Below are positions 37,301 to 44,123 of a DNA stretch of 46,688 nt, piece by piece (position 1 is the stretch's first letter; each line of letters opens with the position of its first letter). The notes under the pieces are model-generated. The model was not told the origin of the DNA, searched no databases, and saw only the letters and a program-made list of their open reading frames with translations. Position numbers and translations under genes: made by a program. Source of the DNA: Duganella flavida (GTDB lineage Bacteria > Pseudomonadota > Gammaproteobacteria > Burkholderiales > Burkholderiaceae_D); contig NZ_WWCN01000028.1 in assembly GCF_009857445.1 (NCBI RefSeq), positions 1 to 46,688 on the forward strand. The letters are read 5' to 3'.

Positions 37301-37810
37301 CTTTCCCTGAACGTGGCAGCAAACGTTAAAATCGTCGATCGCTTAATAGCGCTTTCAGAGAATTCTCCAAAAGAGTTTGCACTGGTTACAGCTGGTGACA
37401 ATTACACTGCACGCTCAGTAATGGAGGATACAAACTCCGAACTTCTGCAATTGGCTGGTATATGTTCAGATGTCGAAATTTATCCTGACCTCGATCCCGG
37501 AACCGCAGTATTCCGTCGAAGCCAGCTCCTTGATGCCGCTTTGGAAAACTCTGGGCGACCACCGATTTTTCTCAGAATGGAAGAAAAACAGCAGTTGCGA
37601 TGGGGAAATGCTTTTATGGCGCAGTTATCGAAACTGACCAACTCAATGGATGCCGTTGCAGGATTAAGAAAAGTTGTATCTGTCATCGATAGTGGGCAGT
37701 CATTGTCCGAGGTACTTGGTATTGAGCTCGACTCAGCTTTGCAGATTTCACAAAATGGCAGCCAGATCACCATTAGGAGTTTTGATGGAAAAAACCACTA
37801 CGCATCCTGA
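34304..37810 (+). CDS. gmtZ: GmtZ-like large recombinase with seven N-terminal HTH repeats
   Basis: An 1168-residue protein (VPA1269/GmtZ-like). Residues 12-328 are seven tandem helix-turn-helix units of about 45 residues, listed separately. Residues about 350-460 look like a core-binding (SAM-like) domain. The catalytic part has PARTGQLR (box I Arg about 571), HGLRVSLIT (His-x-x-Arg about 767-770), VGHSRLIMTLYY with the second His and nucleophile Tyr (about 790-802). A C-terminal zinc-type region follows (GICF, LPGCHNGG, NCGRCRWKATG near 918). ATG directly follows the gmtY stop (TAAATG), so translation is coupled. Its catalytic residues look intact. It probably works with GmtY and GmtX in integration and excision. 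Confidence 0.82.
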   Translation: MKRNNLYTPPYSDETRREAISRVASGEPKRSVSISLNLAKHTVGIWTSDIRRHVNVSEELKQKAIDLIKSGEPKKKVSLKLGISRSTITRWTSDIVLKTNYSAETVNKARERAKSGVSKKQIAREFGVSLGTIKNWTSDIKIANRFNEDEKNLAKRLTEEGNAKGTVAKELGMSKSTVERLAGHINNNSHDITIRRALVLRVRNGESLAAVARELNVSSNCYYRWEAQFNDVQDIPSEASIEEIHRLIEGGIALKDIASQHKISLQQLRVWKRIREGKEAVIRQFSEEERSAAVYRIIAGEKIATVAKDVGAETTTVRLWLRQAVESGVVIKPVTLSKSDDYEFSWIEKDYPSAKEWREYIANWFARESRGVGSKLTALKKFVRFVHENCTMKSPSEFLSRKTQNPDFFELFCSEIKDGFKVNNIIYNFLNSVLLENYSDEDDGHWTVTPLFKNPLQLRSSDNSTDLSESVREVLPYSYILELRKMLAEGPDFCDWQFAQNALGFETIKGRNCAKDWFPVTPEQIDRNDPDCVWRLRERNSKSPVLEMWSPVRWVLALTKLQVPARTGQLRMSDSGESDDWRYENGKFVPNTSALAKKYPKKTWQMGIFRRKKVKEDDYVSILYFNTNKTHDSQKSGSDKGQECPWPQLESYTENPYYWLEKLRNWQEKYNPVNERTPWTKIPASRSIGPKSQKQAMSYAPSCFLFRTPETPKHAHLPIGSGVLDVAWQRLMKAFEEKLENEESKHPDGSKILLLNPKNQRTFFPPHGLRVSLITSMVIDGEMPPELMMKIVGHSRLIMTLYYTKPGAIHLQNLLFEANKRAEEKKEASTIRFLKDGQIRDVEKNIVFNAASWASVISEDPTMRNPVGWQMLHDGICFAGGNTSMLDGDSKLPGCHNGGALISEARKEYGPVPGGPRNCGRCRWKATGLYHLPALIATVNNQLYHLHSAQEIAVAKSFVISDLKKERAACDNSNTPFLHAKMLKDAERLYDNKMVKISDLSLNVAANVKIVDRLIALSENSPKEFALVTAGDNYTARSVMEDTNSELLQLAGICSDVEIYPDLDPGTAVFRRSQLLDAALENSGRPPIFLRMEEKQQLRWGNAFMAQLSKLTNSMDAVAGLRKVVSVIDSGQSLSEVLGIELDSALQISQNGSQITIRSFDGKNHYAS
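34337..35287 (+). repeat. Seven tandem helix-turn-helix repeats (protein-level)
   Basis: Coding for residues 12-328. Repeats 1-4 are exactly 45 residues each, starting at residues 12, 57, 102 and 147; repeats 5-7 (from 192, 238 and 286) are 46, 48 and 43. Each has a first helix, a Gly turn (SGEPK, SGVSK, EEGNAK, NGESL, GGIAL, AGEKI), the helix-turn-helix (VSLKLGISRSTITRW type) and often a closing WTSDI. The DNA identity between repeats is low, so the array is old or diverged. It could read several successive DNA segments. Confidence 0.8.
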
Positions 37811-38459
37811 CTCGGTATTGGACGCACTGCTCGCAAAGTCACAACGTAGCCATAAAGTCGCGAATCTAAAGGCCCTGCACGAAGTTTGCCGTGCTGAACA
37901 CTTACAACAAAAATATGTGGCCAAGGACTTTAGTATCGCTTATATAGGTCGCTTATGCGAAAACAAAGGGATCTTCAAAGCCAGAACGCTATACAATTCT
38001 GCCGCCTCGGACTACGTTGATTTGATTCGCGCTTGGGCCGCATACAGTGGGCCGATGGCCGTCAAGATCTCTGCTAAGGCCCCTAAAGCCCCATCTGGTA
38101 GTGAGTTCTTGATGAGAATCACCGACCCATCCATTCGGAGTATCTTCCAGGCAACCATAGCTGAAAGAGATAAGCTTAGACAGCAATTGGATATTATGAA
38201 AGCAAACACCGCCATAACAATTGACTTAAGGCCTATTCCGGAAAATGTAACAAACGAGATGACTATGGAAGTTTTACCACCGACGCTACGCCTCACTCAA
38301 TCTGAAAGATTAGCGCTTGAGGAGGCAATCTCAAGTTGTTTTATGAAAGATCAAGCTTGGACTATAGGTGGGATGGGTGAGGTGAGTACGGAAAAGGGAA
38401 GAACTCTATATAGCCCTGGTTATGTATCTGCAATAAGCAAGGTTTTGAAAGAACTTTGA
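37785..38459 (+). CDS. gmtX: GmtX-like accessory protein
   Basis: A 224-residue helical, cytoplasmic protein. It begins MEKTTTHPDSVLDALLAKSQRS and contains AEHLQQKYVAKDFSIAYIGRL, which resembles a DNA-binding helix pair, then a coiled-coil stretch (ERDKLRQQLDIMKAN). The start overlaps the gmtZ stop by 26 bp and has AGGAG seven bases upstream. Position and layout parallel the 173-aa protein of element 1 and TnpC of Tn554. The name is by gene order in the trio; the function is inferred. Confidence 0.7.
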   Translation: MEKTTTHPDSVLDALLAKSQRSHKVANLKALHEVCRAEHLQQKYVAKDFSIAYIGRLCENKGIFKARTLYNSAASDYVDLIRAWAAYSGPMAVKISAKAPKAPSGSEFLMRITDPSIRSIFQATIAERDKLRQQLDIMKANTAITIDLRPIPENVTNEMTMEVLPPTLRLTQSERLALEEAISSCFMKDQAWTIGGMGEVSTEKGRTLYSPGYVSAISKVLKEL

Positions 38460-38498
38460 TTAAACAATCTTGAATCTGAATTTAAAAATGGAGTTTCA

Positions 38499-39059
38499 AT
38501 GAACAAAGGAAGATTAGAAGCTTTTAGCGACGGTGTTTTCGCAATCATAATAACAATTATGGTTCTCGAACTTAAGGTTCCTCATGGGGACAACCTGGAG
38601 GCATTAAAACCTCTGGCTTCCACCTTCTTGAGTTATGTTTTAAGCTTTGTGTACGTCGGGATATATTGGAATAACCATCATCATCTTATGCACATCGTAA
38701 AAAATGTCAATTCATCAATACTGTGGGGCAACCTACATTTATTATTTTGGCTTTCATTGATTCCATTTGTAACTGCATGGTTTGGAGAAAACCATACTGC
38801 ATCATTTCCGCTCGCATGTTACGGTTTTGTGTTGCTTATGTGTGGCTCTTCATATTACATTTTAGTTTGCGTCTTGGAAGCTAATAATGATTTAGTCAAG
38901 ACAGCGATCGGTAGAGATAGGAAAGGCAAAATCTCAGTTTTTCTGTATGCCGCTGGTATTATTTCTTCTTTTTATTCACCTACTTTGAGTATTTCTCTGT
39001 ACGTTCTGGTGGCTGCTATTTGGTTTATTCCTGATCGCAGAATCGAACGATCAATTTGA
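38499..39059 (+). CDS. Intact TMEM175-type (DUF1211) potassium channel carried by element 2
   Basis: A 186-residue membrane protein starting MNKGRLEAFSDGVFAIIITI, with the FSD signature in helix 1 that defines bacterial TMEM175 potassium channels; the remaining helices align without gaps with the broken host copy (32231-32746). About two thirds of positions are identical by eye. GGAG lies six bases before the ATG. It lies 39 bp after gmtX on the same strand and so is in the recombinase transcription unit. It should supply a working channel subunit in the inner membrane to replace the host copy the element disrupts. Confidence 0.85.
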   Translation: MNKGRLEAFSDGVFAIIITIMVLELKVPHGDNLEALKPLASTFLSYVLSFVYVGIYWNNHHHLMHIVKNVNSSILWGNLHLLFWLSLIPFVTAWFGENHTASFPLACYGFVLLMCGSSYYILVCVLEANNDLVKTAIGRDRKGKISVFLYAAGIISSFYSPTLSISLYVLVAAIWFIPDRRIERSI

Positions 39060-39679
39060 ACTAAATATTCTTGTCTATTTAGCATTGTCTCGTAAGATAG
39101 GTGGTAAAGGCGCGCATCTAGTAGCCAAGCGGTTCCTTCTCAACTTATGCTGCTAAAGAAAATGCTTCCGCAGGTGTTTTTCTCCTAGACATCGATTGTT
39201 TTAGAGCTCGTTCTAGCTAACGATGACTCAGTTGGCCGTCCAGCGTTTTACCTCTGCGCCATCTTTTTGCCCGCGGTCAATCTCCGAAATTATGACGTGA
39301 GCAGGAATTCAACGGATAGTTAAAATAGAGAAATAAAGTGAACACGTCATCTTCAAGAATTCTTTGAAAATCGCGTTCGTGCAGTAACAGAAAGCTAACG
39401 GAAAATTAGGCGCACGCAACTAATCGAGCAGGGCTACTCATCAAGTAGACGAACAGATAAACATTGATGCTCCCAGCCACCTCTAAAGGAATATCCATGC
39501 GTTGAACAGTAGCGCTTCCTGAACTCTTAGCCGAAATTGGATCCGTTCACCACATAATTTGCAATTTAACCCGAAAATGAATGTTCTCAATAGTGAACAA
39601 ACGGCTAGGCAATGTATCTTAAAGTGTACATTTAGTCTGATGCAGAGTATTGTTTGCCAGACTTGACGGAAGGAACTCT
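39060..39679. other. Gene-free AT-rich stretch
   Basis: About 620 bp with no convincing frame on either strand. A short minus-strand frame (MSRRKTPAEAF...) near 39,190 stops after 15 residues and may be a transposase relic. The last 80 bp probably contain the promoter of the XRE gene at 39680. I see nothing else that can be supported. Confidence 0.5.
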
Positions 39680-39964
39680 ATGAATCTAATCGAGCAACTG
39701 CGATCGCGTCGTGCACACCTACAGAAAACCCAAGAATATCTCTCAGAGACCACTGGCATTACTCGGCCGCACATCGCTGCTGTGCTGTCGCCCAACAGCA
39801 AAATTGACGCACGTGTTTCCACTATTGATGCTTTGGCTGCTGGACTCGATGCCGAATGGATACTCGTGCCAAAGCATTTGGTCCTGGACGTAAATCGCCT
39901 ACTACAAGGAAAGTCCATTGGACCGGACAACGTTCCCTCCGCAATGGAGCGGCTGTTGGGCTAG
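39680..39964 (+). CDS. XRE-type transcription regulator
   Basis: A 94-residue helix-turn-helix protein: LRSRRAHLQKTQEYLSETTG, then ITRPHIAAVLSPNSKIDARV, then a C-terminal extension LVPKHLVLDVNRLLQG. ATG at 39680 has AAGGAA eight bases upstream; the frame continues 30 bp further but without support. It resembles HipB/HigA-like regulators but no toxin is adjacent. It may control element genes. Confidence 0.75.
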   Translation: MNLIEQLRSRRAHLQKTQEYLSETTGITRPHIAAVLSPNSKIDARVSTIDALAAGLDAEWILVPKHLVLDVNRLLQGKSIGPDNVPSAMERLLG

Positions 39965-39987
39965 TCTCTAAAACTCGTAGATTAATC

Positions 39988-40215
39988 TCACTGGCCTTGG
40001 GGCCATTGGCGTTTCGCCGAAACGGTGCTGGCCACATCGGATACTGCCGTCGAGATATCGCGAGTTACGCCACTTTCGGCCAGCTGTTTGACTTGCTGAA
40101 GTGTCTGCCGCATGTTGCCAGTAAAGGTGGCATCCCACTCTGCGGCGGTGGCCCCCAAGATCTTAGTTTCGCCAGTAAGCACTTTTACCTGGTCAAATCG
40201 GATATTTTTCGGCAT
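39988..40215 (-). CDS. Hypothetical protein, 75 aa
   Basis: A soluble 75-residue protein starting MPKNIRFDQVKVLTGETK. The ATG at 40215 has GGTGAGGG six bases upstream. The middle is helical (NMRQTLQQVKQLAESG) and the end Ser/Thr rich. Convergent with the XRE gene. No family is recognised. Confidence 0.55.
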   Translation of the reverse strand: MPKNIRFDQVKVLTGETKILGATAAEWDATFTGNMRQTLQQVKQLAESGVTRDISTAVSDVASTVSAKRQWPQGQ

Positions 40216-40344
40216 CGAACCCTCACCTTTCATCTTTATCACGACACTCGCACTGCTCTGCGATTAGAGTGTTACTGACTAAATTTTTGTCCTTCCCTTT
40301 GCTTGGGAACGGCTGTGGGCGCAAGTCTAAAAGCGTCAAATTGT

Positions 40345-40430
40345 ATCGTTCCATGGAAAAGTGGTTAATTATTCTAAATAATTGATTTCATTGAGGATAT
40401 TTCGACTGAATCGTTCCAAGAATCGTTCCA
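40345..40430. repeat. Three direct repeats of ATCGTTCCA
   Basis: Exact 9-mers at 40345-40353, 40410-40418 and 40422-40430; the last two are 12 bp apart. They lie in the 398-bp gene-free gap (40216-40613) between the 75-aa gene and the XRE gene at 40614. A regulator-binding cluster is possible. Confidence 0.45.
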
Positions 40431-40526
40431 GAATTGATGTCCGCATCATTACCACTATCCATTCTTAAAGGTCGCAACCACCTGCCTTCCTGGTTACCAC
40501 AGCCTGAGTTTGGCGGGGTAAAAGAC

Positions 40527-40567
40527 GTTTAGATACACCATTTAGTTACGAATTGGCGTATCTAAGC
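40527..40567. promoter_or_regulatory. Inverted-repeat operator before the XRE gene
   Basis: GTTTAGATACACC (40527-40539) and GGCGTATCTAAGC (40555-40567) form 13-bp arms matching at 11 positions, with a 15-bp spacer, 46 bp before the XRE gene start. It fits autoregulation by that protein. Confidence 0.6.
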
Positions 40568-40613
40568 GACATTGGCAATGGCATGATAATCTGCGGTCTT
40601 AGGATTACTAATT

Positions 40614-40919
40614 ATGCGACACGACCAAACCTTTAACTCTCTTGCCGTCCAGAACACCGCTCAGCGTCTTGGCGAGCGCATTCGTACGGCTAGAAAAGCC
40701 CAGAAGCGCTCATTGGTTGATCTTGAGAGAACATGCCGTGTGCACAGACAAACACTCGCGCGCCTCGAACGCGGCGATCCGGGTGTTTCCCTCGGGGTTT
40801 TTCTGAGCGTGCTAGAGGCGTTGCGGGAACTGTCCAGTGTCGAATTGATTATCTGCCAGCCGGGTACGCCAGTGCATTTGCGTTCAGGGGACAATACGCC
40901 TCTTGAGCGCGATTTTTAA
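40614..40919 (+). CDS. XRE-type transcription regulator (HipB-like)
   Basis: A 101-residue helix-turn-helix protein: LGERIRTARKAQKRSLVDLER, CRVHRQTLARLERGDPGVSLGVFLSVLEAL, then a strand-like end SSVELIICQPG. The layout is that of HipB-type antitoxins and other XRE repressors, but no partner toxin gene follows on this strand. The inverted repeat at 40527-40567 is its likely operator. Confidence 0.75.
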   Translation: MRHDQTFNSLAVQNTAQRLGERIRTARKAQKRSLVDLERTCRVHRQTLARLERGDPGVSLGVFLSVLEALRELSSVELIICQPGTPVHLRSGDNTPLERDF

Positions 40920-40958
40920 TGGATATCGAGTTGTATGTCTTGGGCGAGTGGCTCTGCA

Positions 40959-41174
40959 TTAAGTTAGGTCCATCGGACCGCCGCGGCCAACCCAATTTCC
41001 ATTAACCCAAGCTACCCAGTCCCAGGCAAATGCGCATTTGCCGAGGATTGGGCTAACGGGACATGCGCTGCCATGTAGGGCGTTTTCAAATTGGAGGCGC
41101 CATGGTTCAGGAATATCTTGAATAGCAATAAGGTACGCGCGGCCATCACGCATGTGGACCTGCACTGCCGCCAT
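40959..41174 (-). CDS. Hypothetical protein, 71 aa
   Basis: Starts MAAVQVHMRDGRAYLIAIQ with an excellent ribosome site (AAAGGAGGAG) before the ATG at 41174; a start 18 bp upstream places that site inside the gene and is less likely. Rich in aromatic residues (WDWVAWVNGNWVG near the C-terminus). No signal peptide or known motif. Confidence 0.55.
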   Translation of the reverse strand: MAAVQVHMRDGRAYLIAIQDIPEPWRLQFENALHGSACPVSPILGKCAFAWDWVAWVNGNWVGRGGPMDLT

Positions 41175-41324
41175 TAACTCCTCCTTTGTCATTTTTGTCG
41201 TTTGCTCGATGAATTGAACTACTCAGCTTGGCCTGCCTTCTACTGCTTGGTAAACGCTGCCAAGCGGTCATATAAACCCTTATCGAGTGGCGTGCAGGCC
41301 CTTACGCTTTATTATGGATATCGG

Positions 41325-41717
41325 TTAGCCACAAAACCCTGCATAAAGTGAGCTGATGTAATGTAGTACCTCACTCGTTCGGCCTTCTGCAGCTAATGCC
41401 AAGCCAGTTTTGCAATCCAGATGGGCTATGGGCTCGTTCTTGACCCAATCAACCGCACGCTCAACACTATCTGATACGTCTGTGGCTGCAAGCGTAATTT
41501 TAAGGCAAGATAGGTACATCTGCACTGCTTTATCTTCAGAAGCGTTGTAGATTCTTTCCAGCGCCACATTAGTCGCGTTGCCAAACGGCGACACGTCGGA
41601 TTCAAATACCAAGGCAAAAGACTCGGGGGAAAGTATGCCATTTGCGTCGCGAATGAAGGTGATAAGACGGTAGAAATCACTCTCAAACACCGGGACTAGC
41701 TTCGAGTAGTCTTTCAT
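41325..41717 (-). CDS. Hypothetical protein, 130 aa
   Basis: A 130-residue cytoplasmic protein starting MKDYSKLVPVFESDFYRLI. Mostly helical by composition; no cysteine motif, signal or membrane segment. The segment VERAVDWVKNEPIAHLDCKTG looks like an Ankyrin- or HEAT-like helix pair, but I cannot assign a family. It is divergent from the H-NS gene. Confidence 0.5.
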   Translation of the reverse strand: MKDYSKLVPVFESDFYRLITFIRDANGILSPESFALVFESDVSPFGNATNVALERIYNASEDKAVQMYLSCLKITLAATDVSDSVERAVDWVKNEPIAHLDCKTGLALAAEGRTSEVLHYISSLYAGFCG

Positions 41718-41805
41718 TATTTAGTTCTTAAAGCGAACAGCACCAGTTAAATATAAAGCACGTGTACAATCTTCGATACCGTTAACGGATTCGAAAGAGT
41801 TTTCA

Positions 41806-42096
41806 ATGTCGACTTATCAGGATTATCAGAAGCAAATCGCAGAGTTGCAGGCTAAAGCTGAGGAGGCACGCCGGACAGAAATTGCACAAGCACGTGCACA
41901 GATTCAGTCAATCATGAGCGAGTATGGTTTAACACTGGCCGACATTGGCGGCAACTCTAAGCCGTCACCTAAAGCGCCTGGTAAGCCGGTAGCGATCAAG
42001 TACCGAGATGAGGCTACCGGCGATACGTGGACTGGCCGAGGCCGTGCTCCGAAATGGCTCGAAGGTAAAGACAAGAGCCAATACCTGATTCGATAA
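41806..42096 (+). CDS. H-NS family nucleoid protein (element 2 copy)
   Basis: A 96-residue H-NS/BpH3-type protein, same length as the element 1 copy at 3212-3502. The N-terminal coiled coil (YQDYQKQIAELQAKAEEARR) drives oligomerisation; the C-terminal TGDTWTGRGRAPKWLEG binds AT-rich DNA. The two copies share the last roughly 30 residues almost completely and differ more in the linker. It probably silences element genes and may form mixed oligomers with chromosomal H-NS. Confidence 0.9.
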   Translation: MSTYQDYQKQIAELQAKAEEARRTEIAQARAQIQSIMSEYGLTLADIGGNSKPSPKAPGKPVAIKYRDEATGDTWTGRGRAPKWLEGKDKSQYLIR

Positions 42097-42115
42097 ACGT
42101 TCAACGCTATACGTT

Positions 42116-42152
42116 CGAATCGAGTTAATCCCCTTATGATTGACTCGATTCG
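42116..42152. terminator. Inverted repeat between converging genes
   Basis: CGAATCGAGT (42116-42125) and ACTCGATTCG (42143-42152) form a perfect 10-bp stem with a 17-nt loop between the H-NS gene and the convergent hypothetical gene. A bidirectional terminator is likely, although no long T-run follows. Confidence 0.5.
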
Positions 42153-42820
42153 CCGAGAAGCGTTTCTTTTGCCTCGTCGGGAATATCCCATCCCAGTAAG
42201 ACGGCGGTTCTGCGAATGACCCAACGCATGTCGGAGTCGGATCCCCAACCAGCCTGAAGTAGTCTGTGTAAATACTGTTGAAGGATTTCATGCTGGGACA
42301 GGTGAGCATACTTCCCTTTTTCAGTTATTCGGCATCTCTCAACAAACTGATGCGCGAGATCTTCAGCTACCTCCCAGCGCGATAGTACCTCTGGCGGCGC
42401 TGTGCCGGGCTCGTAGTACTTGCCGCCGTATGAGACCAACGCAACCTTGGGATTTGCTCCGCTAAGCGCTGCGCCCCGCGGCTGGGCCGGAAAGTCCATT
42501 GGTACGAACACCCTCCGCAGCTCAATATCGAGTGTCGACGTACGGCTGCACCCAATACCGTCGGCGAATGCGACAATGGGCTCGATCAAATTAGATACTT
42601 CTTCCATACTCGCGCCTGGAACTAGACAGATGCGCGCAATTAGATCCGCCGATGCATGACTCAGAAATGCGGAGATGATCGGCGCCATATTGGGCGCGTG
42701 CTCTTTCTGCTGCAAAGCATGAATAAGTTCAATAGCTGTAATGGTTTGGACAGTGCCAAGTGATGAGATCACTTTTTGGACATCTTCTTCGACTGCCTGC
42801 TGTGAAAGTACCTTTTGCAT
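42134..42820 (-). CDS. Hypothetical protein, 228 aa (phosphoesterase operon)
   Basis: A soluble 228-residue protein starting MQKVLSQQAVEEDVQKVIS, with AAGGTCGGA before the ATG. The first half appears helical. A segment CSRTSTLDIELRRVFVPMDFPAQPRGAA lies near the middle, and the C-terminus has another helical part (HLSQHEILQQYLHRLLQAGWG). No known domain is recognised. It is the third gene of a minus-strand operon with the metallophosphoesterase (58 bp gap) and a 161-aa gene. Confidence 0.6.
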   Translation of the reverse strand: MQKVLSQQAVEEDVQKVISSLGTVQTITAIELIHALQQKEHAPNMAPIISAFLSHASADLIARICLVPGASMEEVSNLIEPIVAFADGIGCSRTSTLDIELRRVFVPMDFPAQPRGAALSGANPKVALVSYGGKYYEPGTAPPEVLSRWEVAEDLAHQFVERCRITEKGKYAHLSQHEILQQYLHRLLQAGWGSDSDMRWVIRRTAVLLGWDIPDEAKETLLGESSQS

Positions 42821-42878
42821 TCCGACCTTTATCGTGAGTTGATTTGTATGCGACGCGAACTTTGGACATATAGCTGCA

Positions 42879-43571
42879 TCAAGTATCGCCGCCAGCGTAA
42901 ATGACCTCTCCGCAAAGGTTGACGATGCTGCGGAAACCCACCGCCTGCCATGGACTTGACAGGTAACTGATCGACTCGTGTAAATGCCCGTGAAACGCCT
43001 TCGCTACACGCAAACACTGAGCGAGTTGAGTGATCGTAGTGAATCCAAGCTCGTGCAGATCAGGTGCTTCGTGAGTAACGAGTACATCAGCCGAATGTTG
43101 GGAGAGCTCAAAAACATCTGCAGGAAAAATCGTCGTGCGGTGCCGCAACGGTAGGCCACCTCGGAACAGATTGCCCTTGCCTAACGTTTTTGCGTATTCG
43201 GCCCCGCTGAATAATGGATCGACCAAATCATACTTACGCGGGTTCCAAGGCTTTCTGAAGACGCCCCCCAGGCCGGCGATGCGCACGCCGGCTACTGTGG
43301 CAACTGTGCTGTGCAGGTTTAGAAATCCGCTAGCTGTTAGATTGTCCCAGTTCGATTCGGAGTCACTGTCGTGATTGCCAGGGATGTACGCCACCTCGAT
43401 GTGCTCAGACAAATCTGCGAGCTCGTCTTGCAGCGGACTTGGACAATCCAGGTCACCTAGAAACACAATCCCGTCCGGCCTAAACTTATGTGCCGCAGAC
43501 ACGATATGTGCAAACTTACCGTGGCAGTCTCCAGCAAACCAGATCTCCGGCATGTTTTTCTGGGCGTACAC
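42879..43571 (-). CDS. Calcineurin-like metallophosphoesterase
   Basis: A 230-residue enzyme with all five family blocks in order: GDCHGKF, LGDLDCPSP, GNHDSDSE, THEAPDL and HGHLHES. These coordinate two metal ions and hydrolyse phosphoesters; the substrate (protein, nucleotide or nucleic acid) is unknown. The best start is GTG at 43571, with GGAGGAAGA five bases upstream and 10 bp after the previous stop; longer starts lack this support. Middle gene of a three-gene operon of element 2 cargo, so it may be part of an uncharacterised defence or maintenance unit. Confidence 0.85.
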   Translation of the reverse strand: MYAQKNMPEIWFAGDCHGKFAHIVSAAHKFRPDGIVFLGDLDCPSPLQDELADLSEHIEVAYIPGNHDSDSESNWDNLTASGFLNLHSTVATVAGVRIAGLGGVFRKPWNPRKYDLVDPLFSGAEYAKTLGKGNLFRGGLPLRHRTTIFPADVFELSQHSADVLVTHEAPDLHELGFTTITQLAQCLRVAKAFHGHLHESISYLSSPWQAVGFRSIVNLCGEVIYAGGDT

Positions 43572-43581
43572 TCTTCCTCCA

Positions 43582-44067
43582 TTATCGATTGCGTTTGCCT
43601 GCACTGCCGGCCCTTCGTCGCGCCTCTCGGAAGTGTCCGTCTGCATGCAAGTCCATTTTAAAAATCATATCTTCGACTTTAGTCAAAGCTCTCCCTCTAA
43701 CTTTACTGAGCAGTCCTGGCCATTTCTTAGCATGACCATTGTCTTGATAGAATTTTGTGGCACCGCTGATTTGTTGCTCAAGAGCGTTCCGGATAAAAAG
43801 AGTACGCGTGCCGGCATGCGCTGGGTTGTTTAGGTGCTTGGGTTCAGTAGCCGATGCGAGTTCATCGAGCATCGCTTCGCAGAGCTGCCGATATGCTATC
43901 GCAATTGCCTGCCACACGATTTTGTTTGCGTAGAAATCCGCAATCGCTGCGTATAATTTATCATTCTCGTCTTCTGCTCGGTTGGCGCGGTCTGCTGCTC
44001 CCATTGCCAGTCCCATATAGAGGTGGCTTGTGTCACGACCGCCCGAATCATTTCCCCACATCGACAT
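43582..44067 (-). CDS. Hypothetical protein, 161 aa (phosphoesterase operon)
   Basis: A 161-residue, mostly helical protein starting MSMWGNDSGGRDTSHLYMG. It contains LYAAIADFYANKIVWQAIAIAYRQLCEAMLDEL split over residues 38-70, resembling a four-helix bundle, and a strongly basic C-terminus (FREARRRAGSAGKRNR). No family is recognised. First gene of the operon with the metallophosphoesterase. Confidence 0.6.
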   Translation of the reverse strand: MSMWGNDSGGRDTSHLYMGLAMGAADRANRAEDENDKLYAAIADFYANKIVWQAIAIAYRQLCEAMLDELASATEPKHLNNPAHAGTRTLFIRNALEQQISGATKFYQDNGHAKKWPGLLSKVRGRALTKVEDMIFKMDLHADGHFREARRRAGSAGKRNR

Positions 44068-44123
44068 AGCTACCTCTCAACAGATCAAGGAAACGGCCGC
44101 CCAATAACGGGAGGCCGGCGTGA

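Noticed and set aside
39060..39250. Possible transposase relic on the minus strand
   Set aside because: Only a 15-residue frame is left and no terminal repeats or catalytic motif can be shown.
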